Shown here: in pieces, positions 49,689-58,517 of the stretch | Layout of the letters: every line of letters begins with the position of its first letter | Numbering within the stretch: position 1 is the stretch's first letter | Assembly: GCA_002839605.1 (NCBI GenBank) | Contig: PGYK01000006.1 | Location: 62,001-126,000, forward strand | Direction of reading: 5' to 3' | Source of the DNA: Methanomicrobiales archaeon HGW-Methanomicrobiales-3 | GTDB lineage: Archaea > Halobacteriota > Methanomicrobia > Methanomicrobiales > Methanospirillaceae | DNA: 64,000 bases | Translations under genes and position numbers: made by a program | Notes under the pieces: generated by a model | What the model was told of the DNA's origin: nothing | Database searches by the model: none | Seen by the model: only the letters and a program-made list of their open reading frames with translations

Positions 49689-50387
49689 ATGGATGCACCA
49701 CCCCCCAAAATCCCGTTGTCAGGTATTATCCGGATGCTTTTTGTCATACTCCTCTTCTCCTTCCTGCCGCTGCTCGTTTCCGGGCGCCGGGACTGGTGGG
49801 AGGGGTGGGCATATGCCCTGCTGATCCTCCTCCACTTTATCGCAAGCAGGGCTCTCCTCATCCGGTATAATCCGGACCTTGCACTCGAACGCAGCCGCTC
49901 CCTGGCCCATACCGGGGTCAAACCGTGGGACAGGATCCTTGCACCGGTCATGGCACTGGGCGGTACGCTGATTGCAGCCAGTGCCGGGCTCGGGGTCCGG
50001 TTCGGGGCAGAAGCCCCCTTCTCCCCTCCGGTCCAGGCCATGGCATTTCTCCTCATCCTCTTCGGGCTCGTCATCGGTACATGGGCAATGATGAAGAACT
50101 GTTTCTTCTCCGGTGTCGTGCGGATCCAGACGGAGCGTGGCCACACGGTCGTAACAGCCGGTCCGTATACGTGGGTGCGACACCCCGGCTATTCGGCAAC
50201 GCTGCTCTCCTTTATCGCGTTGCCGTTCTTCCTGAACGCACCTGTCGCACTCCTGTCGGCAGGTTTCCTGCTCGTGATCAGCATCCTTCGCACGTCCATG
50301 GAAGACGCGGCTCTTATGGAAGAACTGCCCGGCTACCAGGAGTATTCCCGGACTGTCCGCTACCGGCTGGTGCCCGGCGTCTGGTAA
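49689..50387 (+). CDS. isoprenylcysteine carboxyl methyltransferase family protein
   Basis: The 232-residue product has five hydrophobic segments and the ICMT/phospholipid-methyltransferase motif VVTAGPYTWVRHPGYSATLL followed by MEDAALMEELPGYQEYSRTVRYRLVPGVW. The family methylates lipids or prenylated proteins with S-adenosylmethionine at the membrane. Substrate is unknown. A TATA-like box CATTTTTATTATC lies at about 49646-49658. Confidence 0.88.
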   Translation: MDAPPPKIPLSGIIRMLFVILLFSFLPLLVSGRRDWWEGWAYALLILLHFIASRALLIRYNPDLALERSRSLAHTGVKPWDRILAPVMALGGTLIAASAGLGVRFGAEAPFSPPVQAMAFLLILFGLVIGTWAMMKNCFFSGVVRIQTERGHTVVTAGPYTWVRHPGYSATLLSFIALPFFLNAPVALLSAGFLLVISILRTSMEDAALMEELPGYQEYSRTVRYRLVPGVW

Positions 50388-50459
50388 TGGAGGGGGAAAA
50401 GAAAGGAGTGATGTTGCATCGATCTATGGAGGAAACGCATCGCGGGAAAAAGATGGTAA

Positions 50460-51185
50460 TTATTTCGCCCCGGGCTTGGAGCCGGGCGCCGCGGTCACAA
50501 TTTTCAAAGATTCGATAAGTTCAGGGAGTAACTCGGCCGGAATGCCCATGACCATCTCGCCATCGGCGATACCGGAGAACTTCCTGGAACCATCGCACCC
50601 GAGCGAGAAGTTGATGTGGCCGTTTAAGTATGTCTGGGCACAGGCATCGGCACAGACCGACTGGATACCGGCAAATTCTGCACTGATCCGGCCACCGGTT
50701 AAAAACAGGGTGCTCTGCGCGATCTTGAGCATTGCCCACGGGTTGGCAACGATGATGACAACCTGCGGGTCGAACGGGGTCTTTTCGAGAGGGGCATACA
50801 GGGTTGCATGAATGAAACCCGAATTCAGGTGGGGGACCCGGTCGATGGTCCGCTTGCAGGACGCAGAACTGTCGAACTTGCCCAGTTTGAAATAGAATTC
50901 GCCGGTCTTTAAGGTCTCGGTAAGTTCACGAAGGCCAAGCGACCATGCGCCACCGTTGCATTCGTGGTTCTCGGAGGTTGCAAAAAAGGCCTTTCCCTCC
51001 TTTCTTGCGGTATCAACCATGGTGCAGTGCCGGACGGTCTTGTCGAATTTCTGCATTCCTTCGGGGATATCTTCTTTCTTTGTCACAAACCGGAACGCAA
51101 CCGGAGAACCGGACAGTTTAAGAACAGTCTTTAAGGTCTCTGCTGCCGCTGCATAGTCAATCGGGATCTTCACATCTGCTGCCAT
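50460..51185 (-). CDS. DUF169 family protein
   Basis: The 241-residue soluble protein has the DUF169 features KLSGSPVAFRF near the N-terminus, several conserved cysteines (HCTMV, ECNGG, SCKRTID, SVCADACAQTY, GCDGSRKF) and FSGIADGEMVMGIPAELL at the end. A metal or cluster role is suggested by the cysteines but not proven. It is convergent with the ICMT-like gene. Confidence 0.85.
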   Translation of the reverse strand: MAADVKIPIDYAAAAETLKTVLKLSGSPVAFRFVTKKEDIPEGMQKFDKTVRHCTMVDTARKEGKAFFATSENHECNGGAWSLGLRELTETLKTGEFYFKLGKFDSSASCKRTIDRVPHLNSGFIHATLYAPLEKTPFDPQVVIIVANPWAMLKIAQSTLFLTGGRISAEFAGIQSVCADACAQTYLNGHINFSLGCDGSRKFSGIADGEMVMGIPAELLPELIESLKIVTAAPGSKPGAK

Positions 51186-51423
51186 AATCTGACCTCTGGG
51201 AGTCCGGCATACGGGGACTTCTCAGATACACCATAGGACGGGCACGAAATAAAACCTCGTATGATACCGGGTGGAAAAAAAGAGATCAGTCACCGGTTGA
51301 TCGATTTCCCTGCGGGAGGGGTAAATACTTTTTTCTTCTGGCAGCAGTAATCTACATCCCGTCTTTCTGGTGAGCGGGCATCTATCCTGCCTCACAGAAA
51401 ATGAACAGATATACTGGTGAACT

Positions 51424-52143
51424 ATGGAATTTGGCGCACTTCTTGACGATGCCTTCTCCTATACAAAAGAGGGCATTCTCTGTAACATCAGCCGCTGGGC
51501 AGCACTCATCCTTGCCGTCATCTGTCTTGGCATCCCCATGAACGGGTATGCGATGCGGATCTACCGGGGCACGGACACGGCACCGGACGTTGACCGCTGG
51601 GGCACGCTCTTTATTGACGGGATCAAACTGGTCATTGTCGGCCTTGTCTATTCAATCCCTATCCTGGTTGTCTGGGCATTCATCTACGGGAGTATGATCC
51701 TTACCCTTGGCCAGGGGAACCTGGAAGCCGCGGGAAATTTTGAACCAAACCTCGCCCTCCTGCTGCTGATGTATGCAGTTGAGATTGCCGTTGGGATCAT
51801 TATGCCCATCGCATCCATCCGCTTTGCCCGGACGGGAAGCTTTGGCGAGGCGTTCAATTTTGGTGCCATCTTCGGGACAATAGGGAAGATCGGCTGGATC
51901 AATTACCTGCTCGCGCTCATCATTCTCACGCTCGTGATCGGCATCCCGATCTTTATCCTGATGTTCGGGATTATCATCGTCGGGGGAGGGGGCATTTATC
52001 TTGTGGTGGGCGGGGGGGTTGAATTGTTGTTTGCCATCGCCGGTCTCCTCATCCTGGCAATGCTCATTCTCTCGCCGATCATCGGGGTCTTCCAGGCACG
52101 CTACATGACCCGGGTATACGAGAGCCAGGAGCAGGCTGAATAA
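51424..52143 (+). CDS. DUF4013 membrane protein
   Basis: The 239-residue product has about six hydrophobic segments with a glycine-rich one near the C-terminus. The pattern GYAMRIYRGTDTAPDVDRWG near the N-terminus matches the archaeal DUF4013 family, of unknown function. A TATA-like AT-rich stretch lies at about 51322-51335. T-runs follow the stop. Confidence 0.85.
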   Translation: MEFGALLDDAFSYTKEGILCNISRWAALILAVICLGIPMNGYAMRIYRGTDTAPDVDRWGTLFIDGIKLVIVGLVYSIPILVVWAFIYGSMILTLGQGNLEAAGNFEPNLALLLLMYAVEIAVGIIMPIASIRFARTGSFGEAFNFGAIFGTIGKIGWINYLLALIILTLVIGIPIFILMFGIIIVGGGGIYLVVGGGVELLFAIAGLLILAMLILSPIIGVFQARYMTRVYESQEQAE

Positions 52144-52155
52144 CCAGATTCTTCC

Positions 52156-52163
52156 TTTTTTTT
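52156..52163 (+). terminator. T-run terminator after the DUF4013 gene
   Basis: Eight thymines lie 12 bases after the stop codon. Confidence 0.45.
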
Positions 52164-52234
52164 CCACGTTCTTTTTCGTCTTTCAAAGAAATGCCCTCTT
52201 TTGGGAGATCCTGGTCACCCGACCTTTTTGATGA

Positions 52235-52283
52235 ATGCTAAAAAATTTCGAATTCCATTTTAAAGAATTCAAAATTTTAGCAT
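52235..52283. promoter_or_regulatory. long AT-rich palindrome, candidate operator of the metal-uptake operon
   Basis: ATGCTAAAA..TTTCGAATTC and GAATTCAAAATTTTAGCAT form an imperfect palindrome of about 20 bases per arm with a 9-base centre, just upstream of the TATA box at 52302-52313. Symmetry and position suit a dimeric metal-dependent regulator or activator; the regulator is unknown. Confidence 0.55.
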
Positions 52284-52301
52284 CCGGAAAGATCATATGA
52301 A

Positions 52302-52313
52302 CATATTTTAATA
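52302..52313 (+). promoter_or_regulatory. TATA box of the metal ABC operon
   Basis: CATATTTTAATA lies about 35 bases before ATG 52344, giving a leader of about 8 bases. Confidence 0.55.
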
Positions 52314-52343
52314 GCATTTGATCTTAACAAATTTTAGATTCGT

Positions 52344-53513
52344 ATGAAAAAACAATGGATTCATTTCATAGGAGTAGCAATCATTCTCCTTGTTCTTGCC
52401 GCGTGCACGGGATGTACCAGCACCGCTGCATCCCCGCAGGACGCACCAGCCACTGTAGCGGGATCTTCATCAACCAAGACGATCACGGATGGTTTCGGAA
52501 GAACCGTGACTGTTCCGGCAGACCCTGCCCGCATTGTCTGTTCCGGGTCCGGCTGCCTGCGGTATGTGGTATACCTTGGGGCGCAGGACAGGGTAGTGGG
52601 CGTGGACAGTCAGGAAAAGAAAGTACAGCCACGAGAGGGGCGGGCGTACGCCGTCACGAACCCGCAATTTTCCGATCTTCCCCTGATCGGAGAGATGCGG
52701 GGTAAGGACGATCCAGAAAAAATCATCGGCATTGGTCCCCAGATCATCTTTAAAACAGGCTCATCGGGAACCACCTATGGAACCAGTGGGCCGGAAGCCG
52801 ATACCCTCCAGGCCAAGACCGGCATACCCGTAATTGCCTTCCCGTATGGCTCTCTCCGGACGCCCGCAGAACGAGCTGAATTCACTGCTGCCTTACGACT
52901 TATGGGCAAGACGCTTGGAAAGGATGCCCGCGCCGGGGAACTGATTGCGTATGTTGACGAAGTTACCGCAGATCTTGAACGCAGGACAATGGATATTCCG
53001 GCCGATCAGCAGAAGACCGTGTACATCGGGGGAGTCAGTTCGGCAGGGGCCCACGGGATCATCTCGACCGAACCCGCGTATCCGCCCTTCCTCTGGGTGC
53101 ATGCAAAGAACATCGCAGCCGGATCCGACACCCAGCATGCCGATATCTCTAAAGAGATCATTGTGGAGGGCGATCCCGAATTCCTGTTCATCGATGTGGG
53201 TACCATCCAGATGGACAATGACGGGGCAATCGGCGAACTGAAATCCAACCCCGCCTACGCGGGCCTGGCCGCAGTGAAGAACGGGAAGGTGTATGGCGTT
53301 CTGCCCTACAATTTCTACAGCGTCAACTACGAGACCGTTCTTGCCGACGCCTATTTTATCGGAAAGATCCTGTATCCCGACCGGTTTTTCGATATCGATC
53401 CCCAGATGAAAGCCGATGAGATCTCCATAAAATTCGTCGGGAAACCTGCTTTTGGCGAGATCAACAAAAATTACAGGAATCTTGGATTTACTCAGATAGC
53501 GACAACAGATTGA
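52344..53513 (+). CDS. ABC transporter substrate-binding lipoprotein (iron/cobalamin type)
   Basis: The 389-residue product has a lipoprotein signal (LLVLAACTGC) with the lipid-bearing cysteine near residue 21-24, then the type III binding-protein fold (DGFGRTVTVPADPARIVC and the helix-linked halves). Substrates of this class are ferric-siderophores, haem, cobalamin, or molybdate-like metals. It heads an operon with permease, ATPase and FmdE. The palindrome upstream suggests metal-dependent control. Confidence 0.92.
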   Translation: MKKQWIHFIGVAIILLVLAACTGCTSTAASPQDAPATVAGSSSTKTITDGFGRTVTVPADPARIVCSGSGCLRYVVYLGAQDRVVGVDSQEKKVQPREGRAYAVTNPQFSDLPLIGEMRGKDDPEKIIGIGPQIIFKTGSSGTTYGTSGPEADTLQAKTGIPVIAFPYGSLRTPAERAEFTAALRLMGKTLGKDARAGELIAYVDEVTADLERRTMDIPADQQKTVYIGGVSSAGAHGIISTEPAYPPFLWVHAKNIAAGSDTQHADISKEIIVEGDPEFLFIDVGTIQMDNDGAIGELKSNPAYAGLAAVKNGKVYGVLPYNFYSVNYETVLADAYFIGKILYPDRFFDIDPQMKADEISIKFVGKPAFGEINKNYRNLGFTQIATTD

Positions 53514-53523
53514 GAACACTGCC

Positions 53524-54594
53524 ATGCACTTAAACCAGGGAAAAGTCCCAAACGATTATCAGGAATACCTTAACCGGAAGGTTCGCTGGATCATCGCCGG
53601 GATCATTCTGACCTTCATCCTCTTTATTGCCGCCATTTCCGTTGGTGCCGTTGCCATCCCGCCGCGTGAGGTCATAGAGAGCCTTGCAGGGATCTCAACA
53701 TCCATGAAATGGGACATGATCGTCTGGAACATCCGGCTGCCGCAGGCACTCGCTGCTGTGATCGCCGGTGTCGGCCTTGCCGTTGCCGGTGTCGCTATGC
53801 AGTCAATACTACGAAACCCGCTGGCATCACCGTTTACACTTGGGATCTCCAGTGCTGGTGCTTTTGGCGCTGCCGTTGCTATCATCTTTTTCGGTACCGG
53901 CACTATGCAGTCCACCGTGGCAAGCCCGGTAGCGGTCTCGAACCCCTACCTCACCACCCTTGTCGCGTTCATCTTCTGCATGCTGGCGACCGGAATCATT
54001 CTTCTGATCTCCCATGTCAAGGGAGCTTCACCGGAAGTGATGGTACTGACCGGGGTTGCTCTCTCCTCACTCTTCTCGGCAGGGGTCATGTTCCTCCAGT
54101 ACTTCTCAAACGACGCGCAGCTCGCTGCAGTGGTCTTCTGGACGTTCGGGGACGTGGGGAGGGCAACCTGGGAGATGCTTCCGCTGATGGCACTCGTTGT
54201 GGGGGCCGGGACTTTGTATTTTGTGGCAAACCGCTGGAACTACAATGCGATTGATGCCGGGGATGAGACGGCGCAGGGGCTCGGGGTGAATGTCATGCGG
54301 GTACGGCTGATCGGCATGACCGTTGCCGCATGCATATCTGCCGTTGTTGTTGCACTGCTGGGCGTTATCGGGTTTGTCGGCCTTGTCTGCCCGCACATGG
54401 TCCGCCGTATTGTCGGGGACGACCAGCGGTTCCTGATCCCGGGATCGGCAATAGCGGGGGCAGTCCTGCTTTTGGCATCCGATACCGTGGCCCGGGTGAT
54501 CGTGGCACCGTACGTCCTCCCGGTCTCCGTGCTTACGGCATTCATGGGAGCGCCCGTTTTCATCTATCTTCTCTTCAGGGGGTATAAGCGATGA
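53524..54594 (+). CDS. FecCD/BtuC-type ABC transporter permease
   Basis: The 356-residue permease has about ten transmembrane segments, the LRLPQALAAVIAGVGLAVAG start pattern typical of the FecCD/BtuC family, and the coupling region GVNVMRVRLIG and GFVGLVCPHMVRR. It starts 10 bases after the binding-protein stop and overlaps the ATPase gene by four bases (ATGA). Confidence 0.94.
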   Translation: MHLNQGKVPNDYQEYLNRKVRWIIAGIILTFILFIAAISVGAVAIPPREVIESLAGISTSMKWDMIVWNIRLPQALAAVIAGVGLAVAGVAMQSILRNPLASPFTLGISSAGAFGAAVAIIFFGTGTMQSTVASPVAVSNPYLTTLVAFIFCMLATGIILLISHVKGASPEVMVLTGVALSSLFSAGVMFLQYFSNDAQLAAVVFWTFGDVGRATWEMLPLMALVVGAGTLYFVANRWNYNAIDAGDETAQGLGVNVMRVRLIGMTVAACISAVVVALLGVIGFVGLVCPHMVRRIVGDDQRFLIPGSAIAGAVLLLASDTVARVIVAPYVLPVSVLTAFMGAPVFIYLLFRGYKR

Positions 54595-55367
54595 TGTTGA
54601 CCGTAAACGAACTCAGATTCATGTACCGGAACAAGGATGTCCTCAAACAGATCGGTTTCTCGATTGAGGAGGGAAAAGTTATCGCGGTACTCGGCCCCAA
54701 CGGGGTCGGGAAGACCACGCTTTTAAAATGCTTAAACCGGATCTTAAAGCCCCGAAAGGGAACCGTGATGCTGTACGGGGAGAACCTGCTCGACCTCAGC
54801 ACCATGGACATTGCCCGGCGGGTCGGCTACGTGCCGCAGCGGGTCGAGACCGGGCGGCTTACCGCGTTTGATGCAGTCCTGCTCGGCCGCAGGCCGTATA
54901 TCGGGTGGGACATCTCAACCCGTGATATTACCATGGTCGACGCCATCTTCACACGGCTCGGCATGGAATCCCTGCGCCTCTCGTATATCGACGAGATGAG
55001 CGGCGGCGAACTCCAGAAGGTTGCCATTGCCCGGGCCATTGTACAGGAGCCGAAGATCCTGCTCCTCGATGAGCCGACCAGCAACCTTGATTTGAAGAAT
55101 CAGGTGGAGATCTTAACCACCATCCGTGACATTGTCCGCGATCACAAGATCGCGGCTATCATGACCATGCATGACCTGAATCAGGCCCTGCGGTTTGCGG
55201 ATACGTTCATTTTCATAAAAAACGGAACCGTACATATTCACGGAAACCACGATATCGTCACCCCCGCGGTAATCGAGGATGTGTACGGCCTTCCCGTCAT
55301 GATCGGAGAATTCGGCGGAATCCGGTGTGTCATCCCCGGCGCCGCTAACCTTGCAACAGGAGAGTAA
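54591..55367 (+). CDS. ABC transporter ATPase of the metal-uptake system
   Basis: The 258-residue ATPase has Walker A GPNGVGKTT, the Q loop YVPQRVET, signature MSGGELQKVAIARA and Walker B ILLLDEPTSNLD with the switch histidine in TMHDLNQ. It is FecE/BtuD-like. The C-terminal HIHGNHDIVTP part is slightly longer than usual. It completes the import system with 52344-54594. Confidence 0.95.
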   Translation: MMLTVNELRFMYRNKDVLKQIGFSIEEGKVIAVLGPNGVGKTTLLKCLNRILKPRKGTVMLYGENLLDLSTMDIARRVGYVPQRVETGRLTAFDAVLLGRRPYIGWDISTRDITMVDAIFTRLGMESLRLSYIDEMSGGELQKVAIARAIVQEPKILLLDEPTSNLDLKNQVEILTTIRDIVRDHKIAAIMTMHDLNQALRFADTFIFIKNGTVHIHGNHDIVTPAVIEDVYGLPVMIGEFGGIRCVIPGAANLATGE

Positions 55368-55371
55368 AACC

Positions 55372-56022
55372 ATGCACGAGCACAATCACGACCAAAAACA
55401 CCACCACCCTGCCCCCCTGATCGTAACGTTCGACGACTGCATCCGGTTCCACGGCCACTCCTGCCCGGGCCTTGCTTCAGGGTACCGGGCGGCTGTAGCC
55501 GCCATGGAGGCGCTGGGCGTGACCCGGCCGGAGGATGAGGATCTTGTCGCCATCTGCGAGACCGATGCCTGCGGCGTTGACGCAATCCAGGTCATTGCCG
55601 GGACAACGGCCGGCAAGGGCAACCTCATCGTCCACGATTACGGCAAGCACGCGTTCACGTTCTACAACAGGAAAGACGAAAAGGCGGTCCGGATCACCTT
55701 CAACCGTGGCGAAGATGAGAGCACGAACGAGATGAATACTATCAGGCCAAAGGTCTTCTCAGGAACCGCGACAAAGGAGGAAGAGGCCAGGTTCCACGAA
55801 CTGATGCACAAGGCAACGGTCAGGATTCTGCACGCGCCAGCGGAGAAGATCATGAAGATCGAGGAGATTTGCATGGATGCCCCAAAGAAGGCCCGTATCT
55901 TCAAATCGGTCACCTGCGAGGAGTGCGGCGAGTCGGTTGCAGACTCAAAGACACGGGTTGTTGGCGGGAAGTGCCTCTGTATTCCCTGCGCTGAAGGCAC
56001 ACATCCTGCAAAGAGGAAATGA
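55372..56022 (+). CDS. FmdE-family protein with His-rich N-terminus
   Basis: The 216-residue product has a histidine-rich leader (seven His in the first 12 residues), the FmdE domain with FHGHSCPGL (H27, H29, C31) and CETDACGVD (C62, C67), and a C-terminal zinc ribbon (C182, C185, C203, C206). FmdE is named from the molybdenum formylmethanofuran dehydrogenase operon, where its role is not settled. GGAGAG precedes ATG 55372, 4 bases after the ATPase stop, so it is in the same operon. Its metal ligands suggest it receives or stores the imported metal (inference). Confidence 0.9.
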   Translation: MHEHNHDQKHHHPAPLIVTFDDCIRFHGHSCPGLASGYRAAVAAMEALGVTRPEDEDLVAICETDACGVDAIQVIAGTTAGKGNLIVHDYGKHAFTFYNRKDEKAVRITFNRGEDESTNEMNTIRPKVFSGTATKEEEARFHELMHKATVRILHAPAEKIMKIEEICMDAPKKARIFKSVTCEECGESVADSKTRVVGGKCLCIPCAEGTHPAKRK

Positions 56023-56147
56023 CAACCCTTTTTTAACATCCACCCGGTGCAGATGCCGGCACGCCGGAACCCTTGTCACGGGCACAAGCAAGAAATACCC
56101 CCTCCCGCCAACCACTCACCTAACCACGGTGATGGAGCGTTCCCGAG

Positions 56148-57107
56148 ATGACCCTTGCAATAGAGACCACCGCATTGACCCGGTATTATGATGACCTGTG
56201 TGCTGTTGACCACCTTTCGCTTTCGGTGAATAACGAGATCTTTGCCCTCCTTGGCCCGAACGGCTCCGGCAAGACCACCACCGTCCTGATGCTCACCACG
56301 CTCCTCCACCCCACAACCGGCACGGCAACGGTCTGCGGCCATAATATCACAACAGAAGCCGGGCAGGTCCGGAACTGCATCAGTTATGTACCGCAGGATA
56401 TGGCCGTGGACATCCGGCTTACCGGCCGGGAGAACGTCCACCTCTTTGCGAAACTGTACGGGGTAAAAAACCCCAAAGACCGGACAGACGAGGTGCTTGC
56501 GGTCATGGAACTCACCGACCGTGCCGATGACCTGATCAAAACGTACTCCGGGGGTATGCGCCGGAGGCTCGAACTGGCGCAGGCGCTCGTCCACGAACCA
56601 GAGGTCCTCTTCCTTGACGAACCCACCCTCGGGCTCGATGTGGCAGCCAGGAAAAAGATCTGGGAGCATATCCGGGGATTGAGACAGAAGGGCATGACCA
56701 TCTTTGTCACCACCCACTACATGGACGAGGCGGACCAGTTCTGCGACCGGGTCGGGATCATCAGCAACGGGAAGATCGCAGCCCTGGGATCGCCAGAGGA
56801 ACTCAAAGCCCGGCTGATGAAAGACGTGATAACCGTCCGGATCGAAGGCCAGTACCCGGACCATCCGGTTGACGCGGTGAGCTATGTCGGGCAGTCGGGA
56901 GACGAGGTCACCTTCACAGCAGAGAATGGAAGCGAGGCCCTCCCGCATCTCGCAAAGACGCTGGAATCGCGCGGTGTCCGGGTCCATGCCATCGATCTCC
57001 ACGAACCTACCCTTGACGACGTCTTCCTTCAGGCTGTCGGACCCCAGGAGGAACCGCACGGGTTTTCCGATGCTAAATTCCGGATCATGCTGCGGAGGCG
57101 GAAATGA
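56148..57107 (+). CDS. ABC-2 type exporter ATPase
   Basis: The 319-residue protein is a single ABC ATPase (Walker A GPNGSGKTT, signature YSGGMRRRLELAQAL, Walker B VLFLDEPTLGLD) with the C-terminal extension typical of drug- or lipid-export ATPases (DrrA type). It overlaps its permease gene by four bases. The substrate is unknown. Confidence 0.93.
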   Translation: MTLAIETTALTRYYDDLCAVDHLSLSVNNEIFALLGPNGSGKTTTVLMLTTLLHPTTGTATVCGHNITTEAGQVRNCISYVPQDMAVDIRLTGRENVHLFAKLYGVKNPKDRTDEVLAVMELTDRADDLIKTYSGGMRRRLELAQALVHEPEVLFLDEPTLGLDVAARKKIWEHIRGLRQKGMTIFVTTHYMDEADQFCDRVGIISNGKIAALGSPEELKARLMKDVITVRIEGQYPDHPVDAVSYVGQSGDEVTFTAENGSEALPHLAKTLESRGVRVHAIDLHEPTLDDVFLQAVGPQEEPHGFSDAKFRIMLRRRK

Positions 57108-57829
57108 GCGGTATTGTCACCTACATTGAGCGGGACTTTTTGAAGTGGAGCCGGGGCAGGGTTGCGGTGATCTCGGCCCTCATCATGCCGGCAGCCTGGC
57201 TCATCTTTGTCGGGCTTGCCCTGCCGGTCCGGTTCACGGGAAATTATCTGGACTTCATCACGCCCGGCATCCTCGTGATGACGATGCTCACGGCCGGGCT
57301 CTCGGGCGGAACGCTCCTTATGTTCGACAAGATCCTCGGGTTCCTCAACAAGTTCCTCGCACTTCCCACCCCGCGGGAGGATATCCTGATTGGCAAGATC
57401 CTCTTCATCACCGGCCGCGGGCTGATCCAGACCAGCATCATTCTCGTCATCGCGGTCCTGATCGGGGCAACGCTCCTCTCCCCCCTCCAGTACGGGCTGA
57501 TCTACATTGTCCTCTTCCTGTTCGGGGTGCTCATTGCCGCGTTCTCGACCACCATCGCTCTCTACCTTGACGACCACGACTCCTATTCAGCGTTCAACAC
57601 CATGATCTCGATGCCGCTCTTCTTCACGTCAAGCGCGCTGATGCCCTACGATGTTATGCCACCCTGGCTTGCCACGATTGCCCGGCTCAATCCGCTAAGC
57701 TACGCTATCGACGCTGTGCGCGATGTCGGGAGCGGGGGCCTTCCGCTTGGATCTGTCAGCCTGCTTACCATCATGGCCCTTCTGGTCCTCGTATGCAGCA
57801 TCACCGTTTTCCGTAAAGTGACGATCTGA
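57104..57829 (+). CDS. ABC-2 type exporter permease
   Basis: The 241-residue product has six transmembrane segments in the ABC-2 layout (IERDFLKWSRGRVAVISALI at the start, LPTPREDILIGKIL in the middle, and SMPLFFTSSALMPYDVMPPWL). It pairs with the preceding ATPase. Confidence 0.92.
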   Translation: MSGIVTYIERDFLKWSRGRVAVISALIMPAAWLIFVGLALPVRFTGNYLDFITPGILVMTMLTAGLSGGTLLMFDKILGFLNKFLALPTPREDILIGKILFITGRGLIQTSIILVIAVLIGATLLSPLQYGLIYIVLFLFGVLIAAFSTTIALYLDDHDSYSAFNTMISMPLFFTSSALMPYDVMPPWLATIARLNPLSYAIDAVRDVGSGGLPLGSVSLLTIMALLVLVCSITVFRKVTI

Positions 57830-57948
57830 CAGCAGGGAAAAAGCCTGCAGGAGTGATTGGGAAAAATCATACCGCGTGGTACCGAACGGGAACTTTTTCA
57901 AAACCTTAAAAAACCTGCAATGAAGATATTCTCAACACTGGTGAATTA

Positions 57949-58371
57949 ATGCCCATGGACGACGACCTTTCCCGTATTGGGATCTCACTCCCGAAAAACC
58001 TGCTCGACCGCTTCGATGAAATCCTCAATCACCGCGGTTATTCCTCGCGATCGGAAGGCATCCGCGATGCTATCCGCACCTACATCACGTATTATAAGTG
58101 GATGTCGGATGTCAAGGGTGAACGTGAGGGTGTCATCACGATGGTCTACGACCACGAGCAGCGCAATCTTCTCTCATCGATCACGGAGATCGAGCATGAA
58201 TACCACGATATTATCAAGGCATCGCTCCACTCCCATGTCACGCACGACCGGTGCCTTGAAGTGATCCTTGTCCACGGTGAAGGCACACAGCTCAAGGAAC
58301 TCGCTGAAAAACTCATGTCGCACAAAGGTGTTGAATCCGTCAAGCTGACAACCATCTCGATCGAGGATTAA
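57949..58371 (+). CDS. nikR: nickel-responsive transcription regulator NikR
   Basis: NikR is a ribbon-helix-helix repressor that uses nickel as a corepressor. The 140-residue protein has an N-terminal RHH (LSRIGISLPKNLLDRFDEIL) and the C-terminal ACT-like metal domain with the nickel ligands in SLHSHVTHDRCLEV. The nickel-uptake genes it would control are not in the window, but nickel is needed for hydrogenases and coenzyme F430 in methanogens. ATG 57949 is used; 57955 is an alternative. It lies between the ABC-2 exporter and the antiporter gene. Confidence 0.95.
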   Translation: MPMDDDLSRIGISLPKNLLDRFDEILNHRGYSSRSEGIRDAIRTYITYYKWMSDVKGEREGVITMVYDHEQRNLLSSITEIEHEYHDIIKASLHSHVTHDRCLEVILVHGEGTQLKELAEKLMSHKGVESVKLTTISIED

Positions 58372-58517
58372 AACAAAAGTGATCGTGCTTTCCACCCTGT
58401 CAAGACAGAGAGATCCGACAGAGCGCAACAGGGGGAGGGGTGTGTTTCCCCGGGCATCATATCCTCCCAACCCTTAATTAAGAAGAGCATAATACCTCAT
58501 CCACAGGAGGCTTACCT

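Noticed and set aside
56076-57059. A 327-codon minus-strand open frame
   Set aside because: It is antisense to the ABC-2 ATPase gene, which has all ATPase motifs.
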